Part shown: positions 8,213-15,501 of the stretch, one piece after another
Position numbering within the stretch: position 1 is the first letter of the stretch
How the letters are laid out: every line of letters begins with the position of its first letter
Assembly: GCA_017410445.1 (NCBI GenBank)
Contig: JAFQQU010000132.1
Coordinates: 1-33,005, forward strand
Reading direction: 5' to 3'
Length of the DNA stretch: 33,005 nt
From: Clostridia bacterium
Lineage (GTDB): Bacteria > Bacillota > Clostridia > Christensenellales > Aristaeellaceae
Program-made: the position numbers and the translations under genes
The notes under the pieces: model-generated
Seen by the model: only the letters and a program-made list of their open reading frames with translations
Databases searched by the model: none
What the model was told of the DNA's origin: nothing

Positions 8213-8253
8213 ATGCACATACCGACTGATGCGGAAGGAGGCGAACGGAAGAG

Positions 8254-8499
8254 ATGGAGGACATGATTGAGAAGATCTACTTTGGGGAATATGATTCGAT
8301 CCGCCGGGACGGGCGGAAAAACCGGGCGGAGGAGCTGCTTTGCCGCCGGGCGAGTGAGATGGAGGATGAATTCATGGAGGCGCTGCCGGAGGAATTGAAG
8401 GGGAAATACATCGGCCTTCGGGCGGCGCAGGCGGAATATCAGAGGGAGTATGCGAAGGAAGAGTTCTGCGCGGGCTTCCGGCTGGGATGCGGCTGCTGA
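8254..8499 (+). CDS. Small DUF6809-like protein, 81 aa
   Basis: An acidic helical protein starting MEDMIEKIYFGEYDSI and ending FCAGFRLGCGC. The N-terminal pattern M-E-x-x-I/L-E-K-I/L-Y-x-G and the C-terminal F-x-x-G-F-R-L-G are those of DUF6809, a family of small proteins common in Clostridia and often found near XRE regulators and mobile elements. AAGGAGG at 8237-8243 lies 10 bases before the ATG. The function is unknown. It has its own promoter, and no clear terminator separates it from the ileS leader. Confidence 0.72.
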   Translation: MEDMIEKIYFGEYDSIRRDGRKNRAEELLCRRASEMEDEFMEALPEELKGKYIGLRAAQAEYQREYAKEEFCAGFRLGCGC

Positions 8500-8549
8500 T
8501 CGAATCGGTCCGGTAGAGAGGGGCCGGAGCGTAAAGTTTTGGCGCGTTC

Positions 8550-8578
8550 TTGACGGACTTGATTTAAGCGGATATAAT
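8550..8578 (+). promoter_or_regulatory. Promoter of the ileS T-box transcript
   Basis: TTGACG (8550-8555) and TATAAT (8573-8578) are spaced by 17 bases, directly before the T-box leader. Confidence 0.8.
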
Positions 8579-8587
8579 GTATGCATA

Positions 8588-8849
8588 TATGAAAAATTGC
8601 GATGACGGGGAACGCCCGCGAACGCGCTTTGCAAAGCGAGCCGGAGTATGGTGCAAGTCCGGAGAAGGCGCACGCAGGGGAATCACCTCCGAGCCGCAGG
8701 CTGAAAGGATTGTTCCGAATAGGCCCTTGCCGGGTTCCGCCCGTTACAGCGGCGGCGTGTGAATACGCACGCTTATGAGAGGGCGCATTCTGTGCGCCAA
8801 GATGGGTGGTACCGCGAAGCTTCGTCCCATGTACGGACGGAGCTTTTTT
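8588..8849 (+). promoter_or_regulatory. T-box riboswitch controlling ileS
   Basis: The leader shows the conserved T-box element GGGTGGTACCGCG (8804-8816), whose TGGT (8807-8810) pairs with the free tRNA acceptor end. It overlaps a terminator: GCTTCGTCC (8819-8827) pairs with GGACGGAGC (8835-8843), followed by six T. Upstream is a Stem I with the distal AGCGAG and GGTGCAAGTCC elements. The likely specifier codon is ATC (8682-8684, isoleucine) followed by A, in agreement with the downstream gene. Uncharged tRNA-Ile should stabilise the antiterminator and turn ileS on. Confidence 0.9.
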
Positions 8850-8891
8850 GTATTCTCCGAATCGCAGAATTCTAACGGGAGGGTTCATATC

Positions 8892-11800
8892 ATGATTGAG
8901 AAAGTATCCAATCAGCTGGATTTCCAGGGCCGCGAGCAGCAGGTCGTGGAATTCTGGCGGGAAAACGAGGTGTTCAAGAAGAGCATCGACCTGAGAAAGG
9001 GATGCGACGTGTTCACCTTCTACGACGGCCCGCCGACGGCCAACGGCAAGCCCCACATCGGCCACATCGAGACCCGCGCCATCAAGGATCTGATCCCGCG
9101 CTATCAGACCATGAAGGGCAAGTCCGTCACCCGCAAGGCCGGCTGGGACACCCACGGCCTGCCGGTTGAGCTGGAGGTCGAAAAGCTCTTGGGCCTGGAC
9201 GGCAAGGAGCAGATCGAGGCCTACGGCATCGAGCCGTTCATCAAGAAGTGCAAGGAATCCGTATGGAAGTATCAGGGCCTGTGGGAGGAAATGTCCGAAC
9301 GCGTCGGCTACTGGATGGACATGGAGCATCCTTATGTCACCTATAACGACGACTACATCGAGTCCGAATGGTGGGCGCTGAAGACGATCTCCGACAAGGG
9401 CCTTTTGTACAAGGGCCACAAGGTCGTTCCCTACTGCCCCCGCTGCGGCACCGCCCTGTCCTCCCATGAGGTTTCCCAGGGCTACAAGCAGGTGAAGGAG
9501 CGCTCCGCCGTCGTCCGCTTCAAGGTCAAGGGCGAGGAGAACACCTTCCTCTACGCATGGACCACCACCCCGTGGACCCTGCCCAGCAACGTCGCGCTGT
9601 GCGTCAACCCCGAGGACACCTACGCGAAGTTCGACTGCGAAGGCCGCACCGTCATCATGGCGGAGGTCCTGATCCCGAAGATCATGGGCGAGGAAGCGGT
9701 CATCGAGAACAAGATCACCATGACCGGCAATGACCTGGTCGGCACCGAATACGAGCCCCTGTTCGATTTCCAGAAGGGCCTCGTGGACAAGCCCGCCTGG
9801 CGCGTCGTGGCCGACAATTACGTCACCATGAGCGACGGTACCGGCATCGTTCACATCGCCCCCGCGTTCGGCGAGGACGACGCCCGCGTCGGCCGCAGCA
9901 ACGACCTGCCCTTCCTTCAGCTGGTAGACACCAAGGGCGAGATGAGCAAGGAGACCCCGTGGGCCGGCACCTTCATCAAGAAGGCCGATCCGATCATCCT
10001 GCAGGAGCTGGAGCTCAAGGGCCTGCTCGTTTCCGCGCCCGCGTTCGAGCATGAATATCCCTTCTGCTGGCGCTGCGACACGCCCCTCATCTACTACGCA
10101 CGCGCCACCTGGTTCATCCGCATGACCGAGGTTCACGATCAGCTGATGAAGAACAACCGCACCGTCAACTGGATGCCCGAGAACATCAAGGAAGGCCGCA
10201 TGGGCAACTTCCTGGACAACGTCATCGACTGGGGCCTCTCCCGCGAGCGTTACTGGGGCACTCCCCTGCCGGTATGGGTCTGCGAATGCGGCCACATCCA
10301 CACCATCGGCTCCCGCAAGGAGCTGATCGAGCTGGGCGACAACGTGCCCGAGGATATCGAGCTGCACCGCCCCTACATCGACAGCGTGACCATCAAGTGC
10401 GAAAAGTGCGGCGGCAGAATGCACCGCACGCCCGAGGTCATCGACTGCTGGTTCGACTCCGGCTCCATGCCGTTCGCCCAGTGGCACTATCCCTTTGAGA
10501 ACAAGGAGATCTTCGAGGCCAACTTCCCGGCCGACTTCATTTCCGAAGCTATCGACCAGACCCGCGGCTGGTTCTACACCCTGATGGCCATCTCCACGCT
10601 GCTGTTCGACAAGGCTCCCTTCGAGAACTGCATCGTCATGGGCCACGTTCAGGACGCCGAGGGCCGCAAGATGAGCAAGCACATCGGCAACGTCGTAGAC
10701 CCGTGGGATGTGCTCGGCAAGCAGGGCGCAGACGCCGTCCGCTGGTACTTCTATGCCTCCGGCGCGCCGTGGCTGCCCACCCGCTTCTCGGGCGAGCTGG
10801 TCAGCGAGATGCAGAGAAAGTTCATGGGCACCCTGTGGAACACCTATGCTTTCTTCTCCCTGTACGCCTCCATCGACAACTACGACCCGATGACTCAGAA
10901 GGCCGATCCCGCTTCCCTGACCCTGATGGACAAGTGGGTTCTGAGCAGGCTGAATTCTCTGGTGAAGTTCGTCGACGAAGGCCTCACCGAGTACAAGATC
11001 ACCGAGACCGCCCGCGCGATCTCCGATTTCACCGACGAGCTGTCCAACTGGTATGTCCGCCGCTGCCGCGAGCGCTTCTGGGGCAAGGGCATGGAGGGCG
11101 ACAAGCTGGCTGCGTTTGAAACCCTGTACACCGTGCTTAAGACCCTCGCCGGCGTACGCGCGCCCTATATCCCGTTCATGACCGAGACCATGTATCAGAA
11201 CCTGGTCGCCGGCGTTGACAAGAGCGCGCCCATCTCCGTCCATCTGACCGACTTCCCGAAGGCCGACCTGTCGCTCATCGACAAGGAGCTGGAGGACGAG
11301 ATGGAAGAGGTCATCGCCGCCGTTCAGCTGGGCCGCGCCTGCCGCAGCTCCGCCAACATCAAGGTCCGCCAGCCCATCGCGTCCATGTACGTCAAGGGCA
11401 AGGAGCTGGGCGAAGCCGTCGCCGCGCTGATCGCCGACGAGCTGAACGTCAAGAAGGTTGCCTTCGTATCCGACGCCCGCGCGTTCACCACCTACGAGCT
11501 CAAGCCGCAGATGCGCACCCTGGGCCCGAAGTACGGAAAGCTCCTCGGCGCGATCGGCAAGGCGCTCAAGGAAATGGACGGCAACACCGTCGTGGACGCC
11601 TTCGAGCGCGGCGAGACCGTGACCTTCGAGGTCAACGGCACGACCGTCGAGCTGGCTGAGAACGACGTACTGATCCGCCCGATGCAGAAGCCCGGCTTCG
11701 TCGCCGAGGTTGAGGGCGACATGGCCGTCATGATCGACACCGAGCTGACGCCCGAACTGATCGAGGAAGGCTACTACCGCGAGGTGATCTCCAAGGTTCA

Positions 11801-12119
11801 GACCATGCGCAAGGACGCCGATTTCGACGTCACCGACCGCATCTCTGTTCAGGTGATCGCCAAGGGCAAGCTGGCCACCGTGGTCGAGAATCACAAGAGC
11901 GAGATCATGAACAGCGTGCTGGCCTCCGAGCTGAGCGCCGCCGAATTTGACGGCGAGCTGAGCAAGAAGGTCGCCGACGTGCTCAAGAGCGACAAGGCCG
12001 AGACGCTGAAGGGCGCGGAGCTGGTCGCCGAGCTGGGCATGGACCTGACGGCCGACGCGGTTCAGTGCTGGAACATCAACGGCGTGAACGCGGTCATCGC
12101 GGTCAGCGTCGTGAAGTAA
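8892..12119 (+). CDS. ileS: Isoleucyl-tRNA synthetase
   Basis: A 1075-aa class I synthetase that charges tRNA-Ile. HIGH is at 55-58 (PHIGHIETRAIKD), and the second signature reads KMSKH at 593-597, where KMSKS is usual. The CP1 editing domain includes WTTTPWTLPSN and GTGIVHIAPAFGEDDARV. Zinc-type pairs CPRCG and CEKCG are within the insertions. The length, the WDTHGLPVE segment and the absence of a C-terminal CxxC zinc tail fit the eukaryote-like IleS2 type, which in other species is little affected by mupirocin. That resistance is inference here. ATG 8892 has GGGAGGG 8 bases upstream; an earlier frame from 8775 overlaps the T-box terminator and is not used. It is monocistronic with its own terminator. 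Confidence 0.97.
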   Translation: MIEKVSNQLDFQGREQQVVEFWRENEVFKKSIDLRKGCDVFTFYDGPPTANGKPHIGHIETRAIKDLIPRYQTMKGKSVTRKAGWDTHGLPVELEVEKLLGLDGKEQIEAYGIEPFIKKCKESVWKYQGLWEEMSERVGYWMDMEHPYVTYNDDYIESEWWALKTISDKGLLYKGHKVVPYCPRCGTALSSHEVSQGYKQVKERSAVVRFKVKGEENTFLYAWTTTPWTLPSNVALCVNPEDTYAKFDCEGRTVIMAEVLIPKIMGEEAVIENKITMTGNDLVGTEYEPLFDFQKGLVDKPAWRVVADNYVTMSDGTGIVHIAPAFGEDDARVGRSNDLPFLQLVDTKGEMSKETPWAGTFIKKADPIILQELELKGLLVSAPAFEHEYPFCWRCDTPLIYYARATWFIRMTEVHDQLMKNNRTVNWMPENIKEGRMGNFLDNVIDWGLSRERYWGTPLPVWVCECGHIHTIGSRKELIELGDNVPEDIELHRPYIDSVTIKCEKCGGRMHRTPEVIDCWFDSGSMPFAQWHYPFENKEIFEANFPADFISEAIDQTRGWFYTLMAISTLLFDKAPFENCIVMGHVQDAEGRKMSKHIGNVVDPWDVLGKQGADAVRWYFYASGAPWLPTRFSGELVSEMQRKFMGTLWNTYAFFSLYASIDNYDPMTQKADPASLTLMDKWVLSRLNSLVKFVDEGLTEYKITETARAISDFTDELSNWYVRRCRERFWGKGMEGDKLAAFETLYTVLKTLAGVRAPYIPFMTETMYQNLVAGVDKSAPISVHLTDFPKADLSLIDKELEDEMEEVIAAVQLGRACRSSANIKVRQPIASMYVKGKELGEAVAALIADELNVKKVAFVSDARAFTTYELKPQMRTLGPKYGKLLGAIGKALKEMDGNTVVDAFERGETVTFEVNGTTVELAENDVLIRPMQKPGFVAEVEGDMAVMIDTELTPELIEEGYYREVISKVQTMRKDADFDVTDRISVQVIAKGKLATVVENHKSEIMNSVLASELSAAEFDGELSKKVADVLKSDKAETLKGAELVAELGMDLTADAVQCWNINGVNAVIAVSVVK

Positions 12120-12130
12120 GATATACAATG

Positions 12131-12165
12131 AAAACCGCCGGATGGGGAATCGTCCGGCGGTTTTT
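12131..12165 (+). terminator. Terminator after ileS
   Basis: AAAACCGCCGGA (12131-12142) pairs perfectly with TCCGGCGGTTTT (12153-12164), with a 10-base loop and a run of T. Confidence 0.9.
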
Positions 12166-12192
12166 GCATGCTCCGATTATCCTGTCGGGCGC

Positions 12193-12221
12193 TTGCCTGC
12201 GGCGGATTTCCGAGCTATAAT
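12193..12221 (+). promoter_or_regulatory. Promoter of the Doc module
   Basis: TTGCCT (12193-12198) and TATAAT (12216-12221) are spaced by 17 bases. The transcript would start only a few bases before the ribosome binding site of the small upstream gene. Confidence 0.7.
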
Positions 12222-12241
12222 TTTTCCGGGGAGGGATGAAT

Positions 12242-12352
12242 ATGAACCCTGAACAGGAAAGGATTCAGACCGAAGAGGAGAAGAAAATCGACGAGGCTGC
12301 GCGGGAGATTCTCGAAAAATTCCGGGCGGCGTTTGAGGAGCTGGCAAAATGA
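12242..12352 (+). CDS. Tiny helical protein, likely partner of the Doc toxin
   Basis: A 36-aa, highly charged, probably all-helical peptide (MNPEQERIQTEEEKKIDEAA.., ending AAFEELAK). GGGGAGGG lies 6 bases before ATG 12242; ATG 12236 (38 aa) is also in frame but touches the ribosome binding site. Its stop overlaps the Doc start in the arrangement ATGA (12349-12352), so the two are translationally coupled. Position and coupling suggest an antitoxin, but it is about half the size of Phd (73 aa) and I see neither a DNA-binding domain nor the S/TxxxE(G/N) Fic inhibitory motif. The coding call rests on the ribosome binding site and the overlap. Confidence 0.6.
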   Translation: MNPEQERIQTEEEKKIDEAAREILEKFRAAFEELAK

Positions 12353-12726
12353 TCCGGATTTCACAGAAAAAGGCGATGGAGCTTCATGAACTCATGGCCC
12401 GGGAGACCGGCGGCAGCGCAGGGCTGAGGGACGAGGGGCTTCTTTCAAGCGCGCTGGAGACGGCGTTTTCTACCTTCGGCGGTGAGGAATTGTATCCATC
12501 AATCGAGGAGAAGGCGGCGCGGCTGGGGTTTTCCCTCATCGCCAATCACGCCTTTGCGGACGGCAACAAGCGCATCGGCATGCTGGTCATGCTGGTGTTT
12601 CTGAAGGTGAACGGGATTGAAATGAGCCTTGCGGATGAAGATATCATCGCCGCCGGGCTGGGCGCGGCCGGGGGCGGCATGGGATATGAGGGGCTGCTTT
12701 CGTGGGTCCGGGCGCACAGGGTATAG
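12349..12726 (+). CDS. doc: Doc-family (Fic fold) toxin-like protein
   Basis: A 125-aa protein of the death-on-curing family. The Fic signature NHAFADGNKRIGMLV contains H67, F69, D71, G72, N73, K74 and R75, so all active-site positions are present. The N-terminal helices (QKKAMELHELMARETGGSAGLRDEGLLSSALE) match the Doc family pattern. Phage P1 Doc phosphorylates EF-Tu; other Fic proteins transfer AMP. Since this copy has D-G-N-K-R, like canonical Fic rather than the N/D-A-N-K-R of P1 Doc, the reaction is uncertain. It forms a two-gene unit with the 36-aa partner upstream and has its own promoter. No other mobile-element gene is adjacent. Confidence 0.85.
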   Translation: MIRISQKKAMELHELMARETGGSAGLRDEGLLSSALETAFSTFGGEELYPSIEEKAARLGFSLIANHAFADGNKRIGMLVMLVFLKVNGIEMSLADEDIIAAGLGAAGGGMGYEGLLSWVRAHRV

Positions 12727-12788
12727 ACGCAATGGGGGCGCGCTTCTGCAATGTCGGAAGTGTGTCCCTTTTCTTCATGCTGGCGCGA

Positions 12789-12817
12789 TTGACAAACGCA
12801 TAGAAATCAATAATAAT
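12789..12817 (+). promoter_or_regulatory. Promoter of the methyltransferase gene
   Basis: TTGACA (12789-12794) and AATAAT (12812-12817) are spaced by 17 bases, about 45 bases before the start codon. Confidence 0.7.
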
Positions 12818-12862
12818 GGATGATGAGTAAATGTCAGTATCATGCTAAGGAGCGTGTTTCAT

Positions 12863-13720
12863 ATGTTTGTAGCGGACGGCTGGAAAGATTACGAGGTCAT
12901 CGACACCGGCAGCGGCGAAAAGCTGGAAAGATGGGGCAAGGTCATTCTGAGAAGACCCGACCCGCAGGCCATCTGGGCCATGCAGAGCGCGGATCAATGG
13001 AACCGCATCGACGCACATTATCATCGCTCGAGCAAGGGCGGCGGCGAATGGGAATTCATGAAGAAGCTGCCCGAGCAGTGGACGATCAATTATAAAAACC
13101 TTAAGTTCTACGTCAAGCCCACCGGCTTCAAGCACACCGGCCTTTTCCCCGAGCAGGCGGTCAACTGGGACTGGATGAGCGATCTCATCAAGAAGGCGGG
13201 CCGTCCCGTGAAGGTGCTCAATCTGTTCGCCTACACCGGCGGCGCGACCATGGCCTGTGCTGCGGCGGGCGCGCATGTGACCCATCTGGACGCCAGCAAG
13301 GGCATTGTCGAATGGGCGCGGGAGAACCGCCAGCTGTGCGGCATCGACGAGACGAAGGTACGCTGGATTGTGGACGACGCGAGGAAGTTCGTCCTCAGGG
13401 AGCAGAGACGCGGCAACACCTACGACGCGATTCTGATGGACCCGCCCTCCTACGGCCGGAGCGACAATTCCGTCTGGAAGATTGAGGACGACCTGTATCC
13501 CCTGGTTGAGGAGAGCGTGAAGATTCTCTCTGAGAATCCGGTGTTTTTCCTCATCAATTCCTACACCACCGGTCTTCAGCCGGCGGTGCTCAACAACATG
13601 CTGAGAATGACCGTTCAGAAGAAGTTCGGCGGAATCATCCGGGCTGAGGAAGTTGTGCTGCCCGTGACTGAGGGCGGCGTGCTGCCGTGCGGAGCGAGCG
13701 GACGCTGGGAACGCGGCTGA
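12863..13720 (+). CDS. Class I SAM-dependent methyltransferase (RlmI-like, probable rRNA)
   Basis: A 285-aa protein. The SAM-binding motif is NLFAYTGGAT (from residue 120), the acidic loop THLDASKGIVEWARENRQL follows, and DPPSYGR (from 193) is the catalytic loop of the RlmI/RlmK-type cytosine or guanine rRNA methyltransferases. It lacks the N-terminal PUA domain of RlmI and so resembles the short Firmicutes form. AAGGAG at 12847-12852 lies 10 bases before ATG 12863; the in-frame ATG at 12842 precedes that site and is rejected. The C-terminus (VLPCGASGRWERG) looks complete for the family, but its last three codons and stop lie inside repeat copy A. The substrate cannot be read from sequence. 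Confidence 0.85.
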   Translation: MFVADGWKDYEVIDTGSGEKLERWGKVILRRPDPQAIWAMQSADQWNRIDAHYHRSSKGGGEWEFMKKLPEQWTINYKNLKFYVKPTGFKHTGLFPEQAVNWDWMSDLIKKAGRPVKVLNLFAYTGGATMACAAAGAHVTHLDASKGIVEWARENRQLCGIDETKVRWIVDDARKFVLREQRRGNTYDAILMDPPSYGRSDNSVWKIEDDLYPLVEESVKILSENPVFFLINSYTTGLQPAVLNNMLRMTVQKKFGGIIRAEEVVLPVTEGGVLPCGASGRWERG

Positions 13721-14090
13721 GGCCGCTTGTGGACGGGGGAAAGGCTTTCCCCCGCCACTGCCACCCCCTGCCGGATTTCACTTGAGTCTGCCTCCGGCAT
13801 CCTCTGGTCGTGAAATCCGCAAGGAAACGATTCCCTGTCTGGCGGGCAAGCTCGCCGCCCAGGGAATCGCCCCGCGCCCGCCGCGCATGTCGCCGGGCAC
13901 GATTGGACATGAAGGGGCTGCGGCCCCTTCAAACTACCCCAAGAGAATGGGAGACGGCCGCTGACGCGGCGGAGGGCATCGGCCCTCCGGACCACCCAGG
14001 GGAAAAGGAGACGGCCGCTGACGCGGCGGAGGGCATCGGCCCTCCGGACCACCCGGGGGAAAAGGAGACGACTGCTGACGCGGCGGAGGA
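13711..14090 (+). repeat. Hairpin-chain repeat, copy A
   Basis: A 380-base element made almost only of consecutive hairpins, present again at 15164-15479 (copy B). In order: GCGGC-TGAG-GCCGC; a G-run/C-run stem (about 13734-13752); a long GGATTTCAC/GTGAAATCC stem with an inner TGCC/GGCA hairpin; CGATTCCCTG (13828-13837) with CAGGGAATCG (13860-13869) enclosing GGCGGGC-AA-GCTCGCC; GAAGGGGC-TGCG-GCCCCTTC; then a 57-base unit repeated in tandem (13951-14007, 14008-14064) and a partial third (14065-14090). Each unit holds GCCGC-TGAC-GCGGC and GGAGGGC-ATCG-GCCCTCC. It includes the stop of the methyltransferase, and its last GGAGG serves as the ribosome binding site of the next gene. It fills the 377 bases between the two genes; no protein is supported in it. 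Confidence 0.88.
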
Positions 14091-14097
14091 AAAAAGT

Positions 14098-14813
14098 ATG
14101 GAAGAGATTTATCGCTCGGGGAAATATGAGATTCCCGTGCTTTATTGCGACAATCAGGCGCTGGTTGTGGTCAAGCCGTGCAACATGCCCGTTCAGGCGG
14201 ACAGCTCGGGAGATACCGACCTGCTGACCGCGATGAAGGAATATGTCGGTAGAGATACAACAAGCCCGGCGCGGTATATCTGGGCCTTGTGCACCGGCTG
14301 GACCGCCCGGTCGGCGGCGTGATGGTGTTTGCCAGAACCAGCAAGGCTGCGCAGCGGCTGACCGACGCCTTCGCCGGACATACTGTGGACAAGAGATATC
14401 TTGCCGTGCTTCAGGGCGAGATGAAGGGCGAAAGGTCGCTGGAAAACTGGCTTTTGAAGGACGGCGCGACCGGAAACGTGCGCGCGGTATCCGAAAACAC
14501 GCCCGGCGCCAAGCGCGCGCTGCTGGACACCCGGCCCGTCGCCTCCCGCGAGGGAACGACGCTCACCGAGGTCGAGCTGCATACCGGGCGGGCGCATCAG
14601 ATCCGCGTTCAGCACAAGGCGGCCGGCTTCCCGCTCTGGGGCGACAGCCGATACGGCGGCGGAAAACCCGGCCAGCAGATTGCGCTGTGGGCGTACAAGC
14701 TGACGTTTGCCCATCCCACGCAGAAGACGGAGCTCACCTTCCGCTTCCTGCCGCCCCGGGACGGCGCGTGGCGCATCTATACCGACCTGCTGGAGGAAAT
14801 CGGACATGAGTAA
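14098..14813 (+). pseudogene. RluA-type pseudouridine synthase, frameshifted
   Basis: The first frame starts at ATG 14098 (GGAGGA 8 bases upstream) and reads MEEIYRSGKYEIPVLYCDNQ, ALVVVKPCNMPVQADSSG and AMKEYVG, then goes out of frame. The correct continuation is in another frame from about 14253: RYNKPGAVYLGLVHRLDRPV, then GGVMVFARTSKAA, LHTGRAHQIRVQHK and GDSRYGG, to the stop at 14813. Restoring one base near 14251 joins the halves into a complete synthase of about 238 aa without an S4 domain. HRLD carries the catalytic Asp (codon 14301-14303). RluA-family enzymes convert uridine to pseudouridine in rRNA or tRNA. The lost base may be a real mutation or a sequencing error. A GTG at 14289 could in principle restart translation but would lack the N-terminal third. 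Confidence 0.85.
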
Positions 14814-15159
14814 GGAAGTGAAGCAGGGCCGGGTGTTCATCACCTTCCTCTGCTGCATTATGGCGATGGTGACGCTCCCCTACCTGCTGCCCGGCGTGAA
14901 TGCGGCCGAAACCGGCGCGTCCATTGCCGCGGGCACGCTGCTGGGGCTGGCGTATCTGATTCTCAGGCCGGCGATGCGGCTGCTGACGCTGCCCATCGGG
15001 TGCCTGACGCTGGGACTGTTCAATCTGGTGATCGACGTCGGCCTCATCTGGGGCTGCGGTCAGCTGATCGACGGATTCACGGTCGCGGGCGTGATGGACG
15101 CGGTGCTGTCGGCGGTGCTGGTCAATTCGCTGTGCGCGATTGTGGGAGGATTCAGGTAA
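14806..15159 (+). CDS. Small four-helix membrane protein, YvlD / phage-holin-4-2 family
   Basis: A 117-aa protein with four hydrophobic segments: VFITFLCCIMAMVTLPYLL, IAAGTLLGLAYLILRP, LPIGCLTLGLFNLVIDVGLI and VMDAVLSAVLVNSLCAIVGG. The R-P-x-x-x-x-L-T-L-P-I ... TLGLF-N-L-V-I-D pattern is that of PF04020 (YvlD-like, annotated as phage holin family 4-2). The real role is not lysis but is poorly known; in Bacillus, yvlD belongs to a cell-envelope-related operon. It overlaps the end of the pseudouridine synthase by 8 bases, with GGAGG inside that gene, so the two form an operon. Its stop lies 4 bases before repeat copy B. Confidence 0.85.
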   Translation: MSKEVKQGRVFITFLCCIMAMVTLPYLLPGVNAAETGASIAAGTLLGLAYLILRPAMRLLTLPIGCLTLGLFNLVIDVGLIWGCGQLIDGFTVAGVMDAVLSAVLVNSLCAIVGGFR

Positions 15160-15163
15160 GGGG

Positions 15164-15479
15164 ACGCGGCTGAGGCCGCTTGTGGACGGGGAAGCAAGCT
15201 CCCCCGCCACTGCCACCCTCTCCGGATTTCACTGGAGTCTGCCTTTGGCATCCTCCGGCCGTGAAATCCGCAAGGAAGAAATTCTCCGTCCGGCGGGCAA
15301 GCTCGCCTTCCTGAGAATTTCCCCGCGCCCGCCGTACATGCCGCCGGGCACGATTGGACATGAAGGGGCTGCGGCCCCTTCAAACTACCCCGTGGGAAGG
15401 GAACGGCCGCTGACGCGGCGGAGGGCGTCGGCCCTCCGGACCACCCGGTGGGAGGGGAACGGAAGGAGACGCGGCGGAC
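15164..15479 (+). repeat. Hairpin-chain repeat, copy B
   Basis: A direct copy of the element at 13711-14090, 316 bases long because it has one 57-base-type tail unit instead of two. Long blocks are identical (the start ACGCGGCTGAGGCCGCTTGT, then GGCGGGCAAGCTCGCC, and CACGATTGGACATGAAGGGG). The big stem differs from copy A but still pairs perfectly: GAAATTCTC (15278-15286) with GAGAATTTC (15313-15321). The G/C-run hairpin likewise reads GGGG-A-AGC/GCT-CCCC. It occupies the 342 bases between the YvlD-like gene and the transporter ATPase; the ATPase has its own ribosome binding site outside the element. Confidence 0.88.
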
Positions 15480-15501
15480 ACATTGATCTGGAGGTTAAAC
15501 G

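Noticed and set aside
8648..8664. Sequence GGTGCAAGTCC resembling part of a cobalamin riboswitch
   Set aside because: It sits in Stem I of a clear T-box leader with the GGTGGTACCGCG element and an overlapping terminator before ileS.
8439..12128. Very long open frame antisense to ileS (over 1200 codons)
   Set aside because: It mirrors ileS exactly; in GC-rich genes with strong codon bias the opposite frame often lacks stops. It has no family motif and no ribosome binding site.
13810..14100. A protein with 19-residue repeats encoded by the 57-base units and fused to the pseudouridine synthase
   Set aside because: The units are multiples of three and in frame, so the frame stays open, but copy B does not keep that frame and the covarying stems show the sequence is constrained by folding. 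The synthase has its own start and ribosome binding site.
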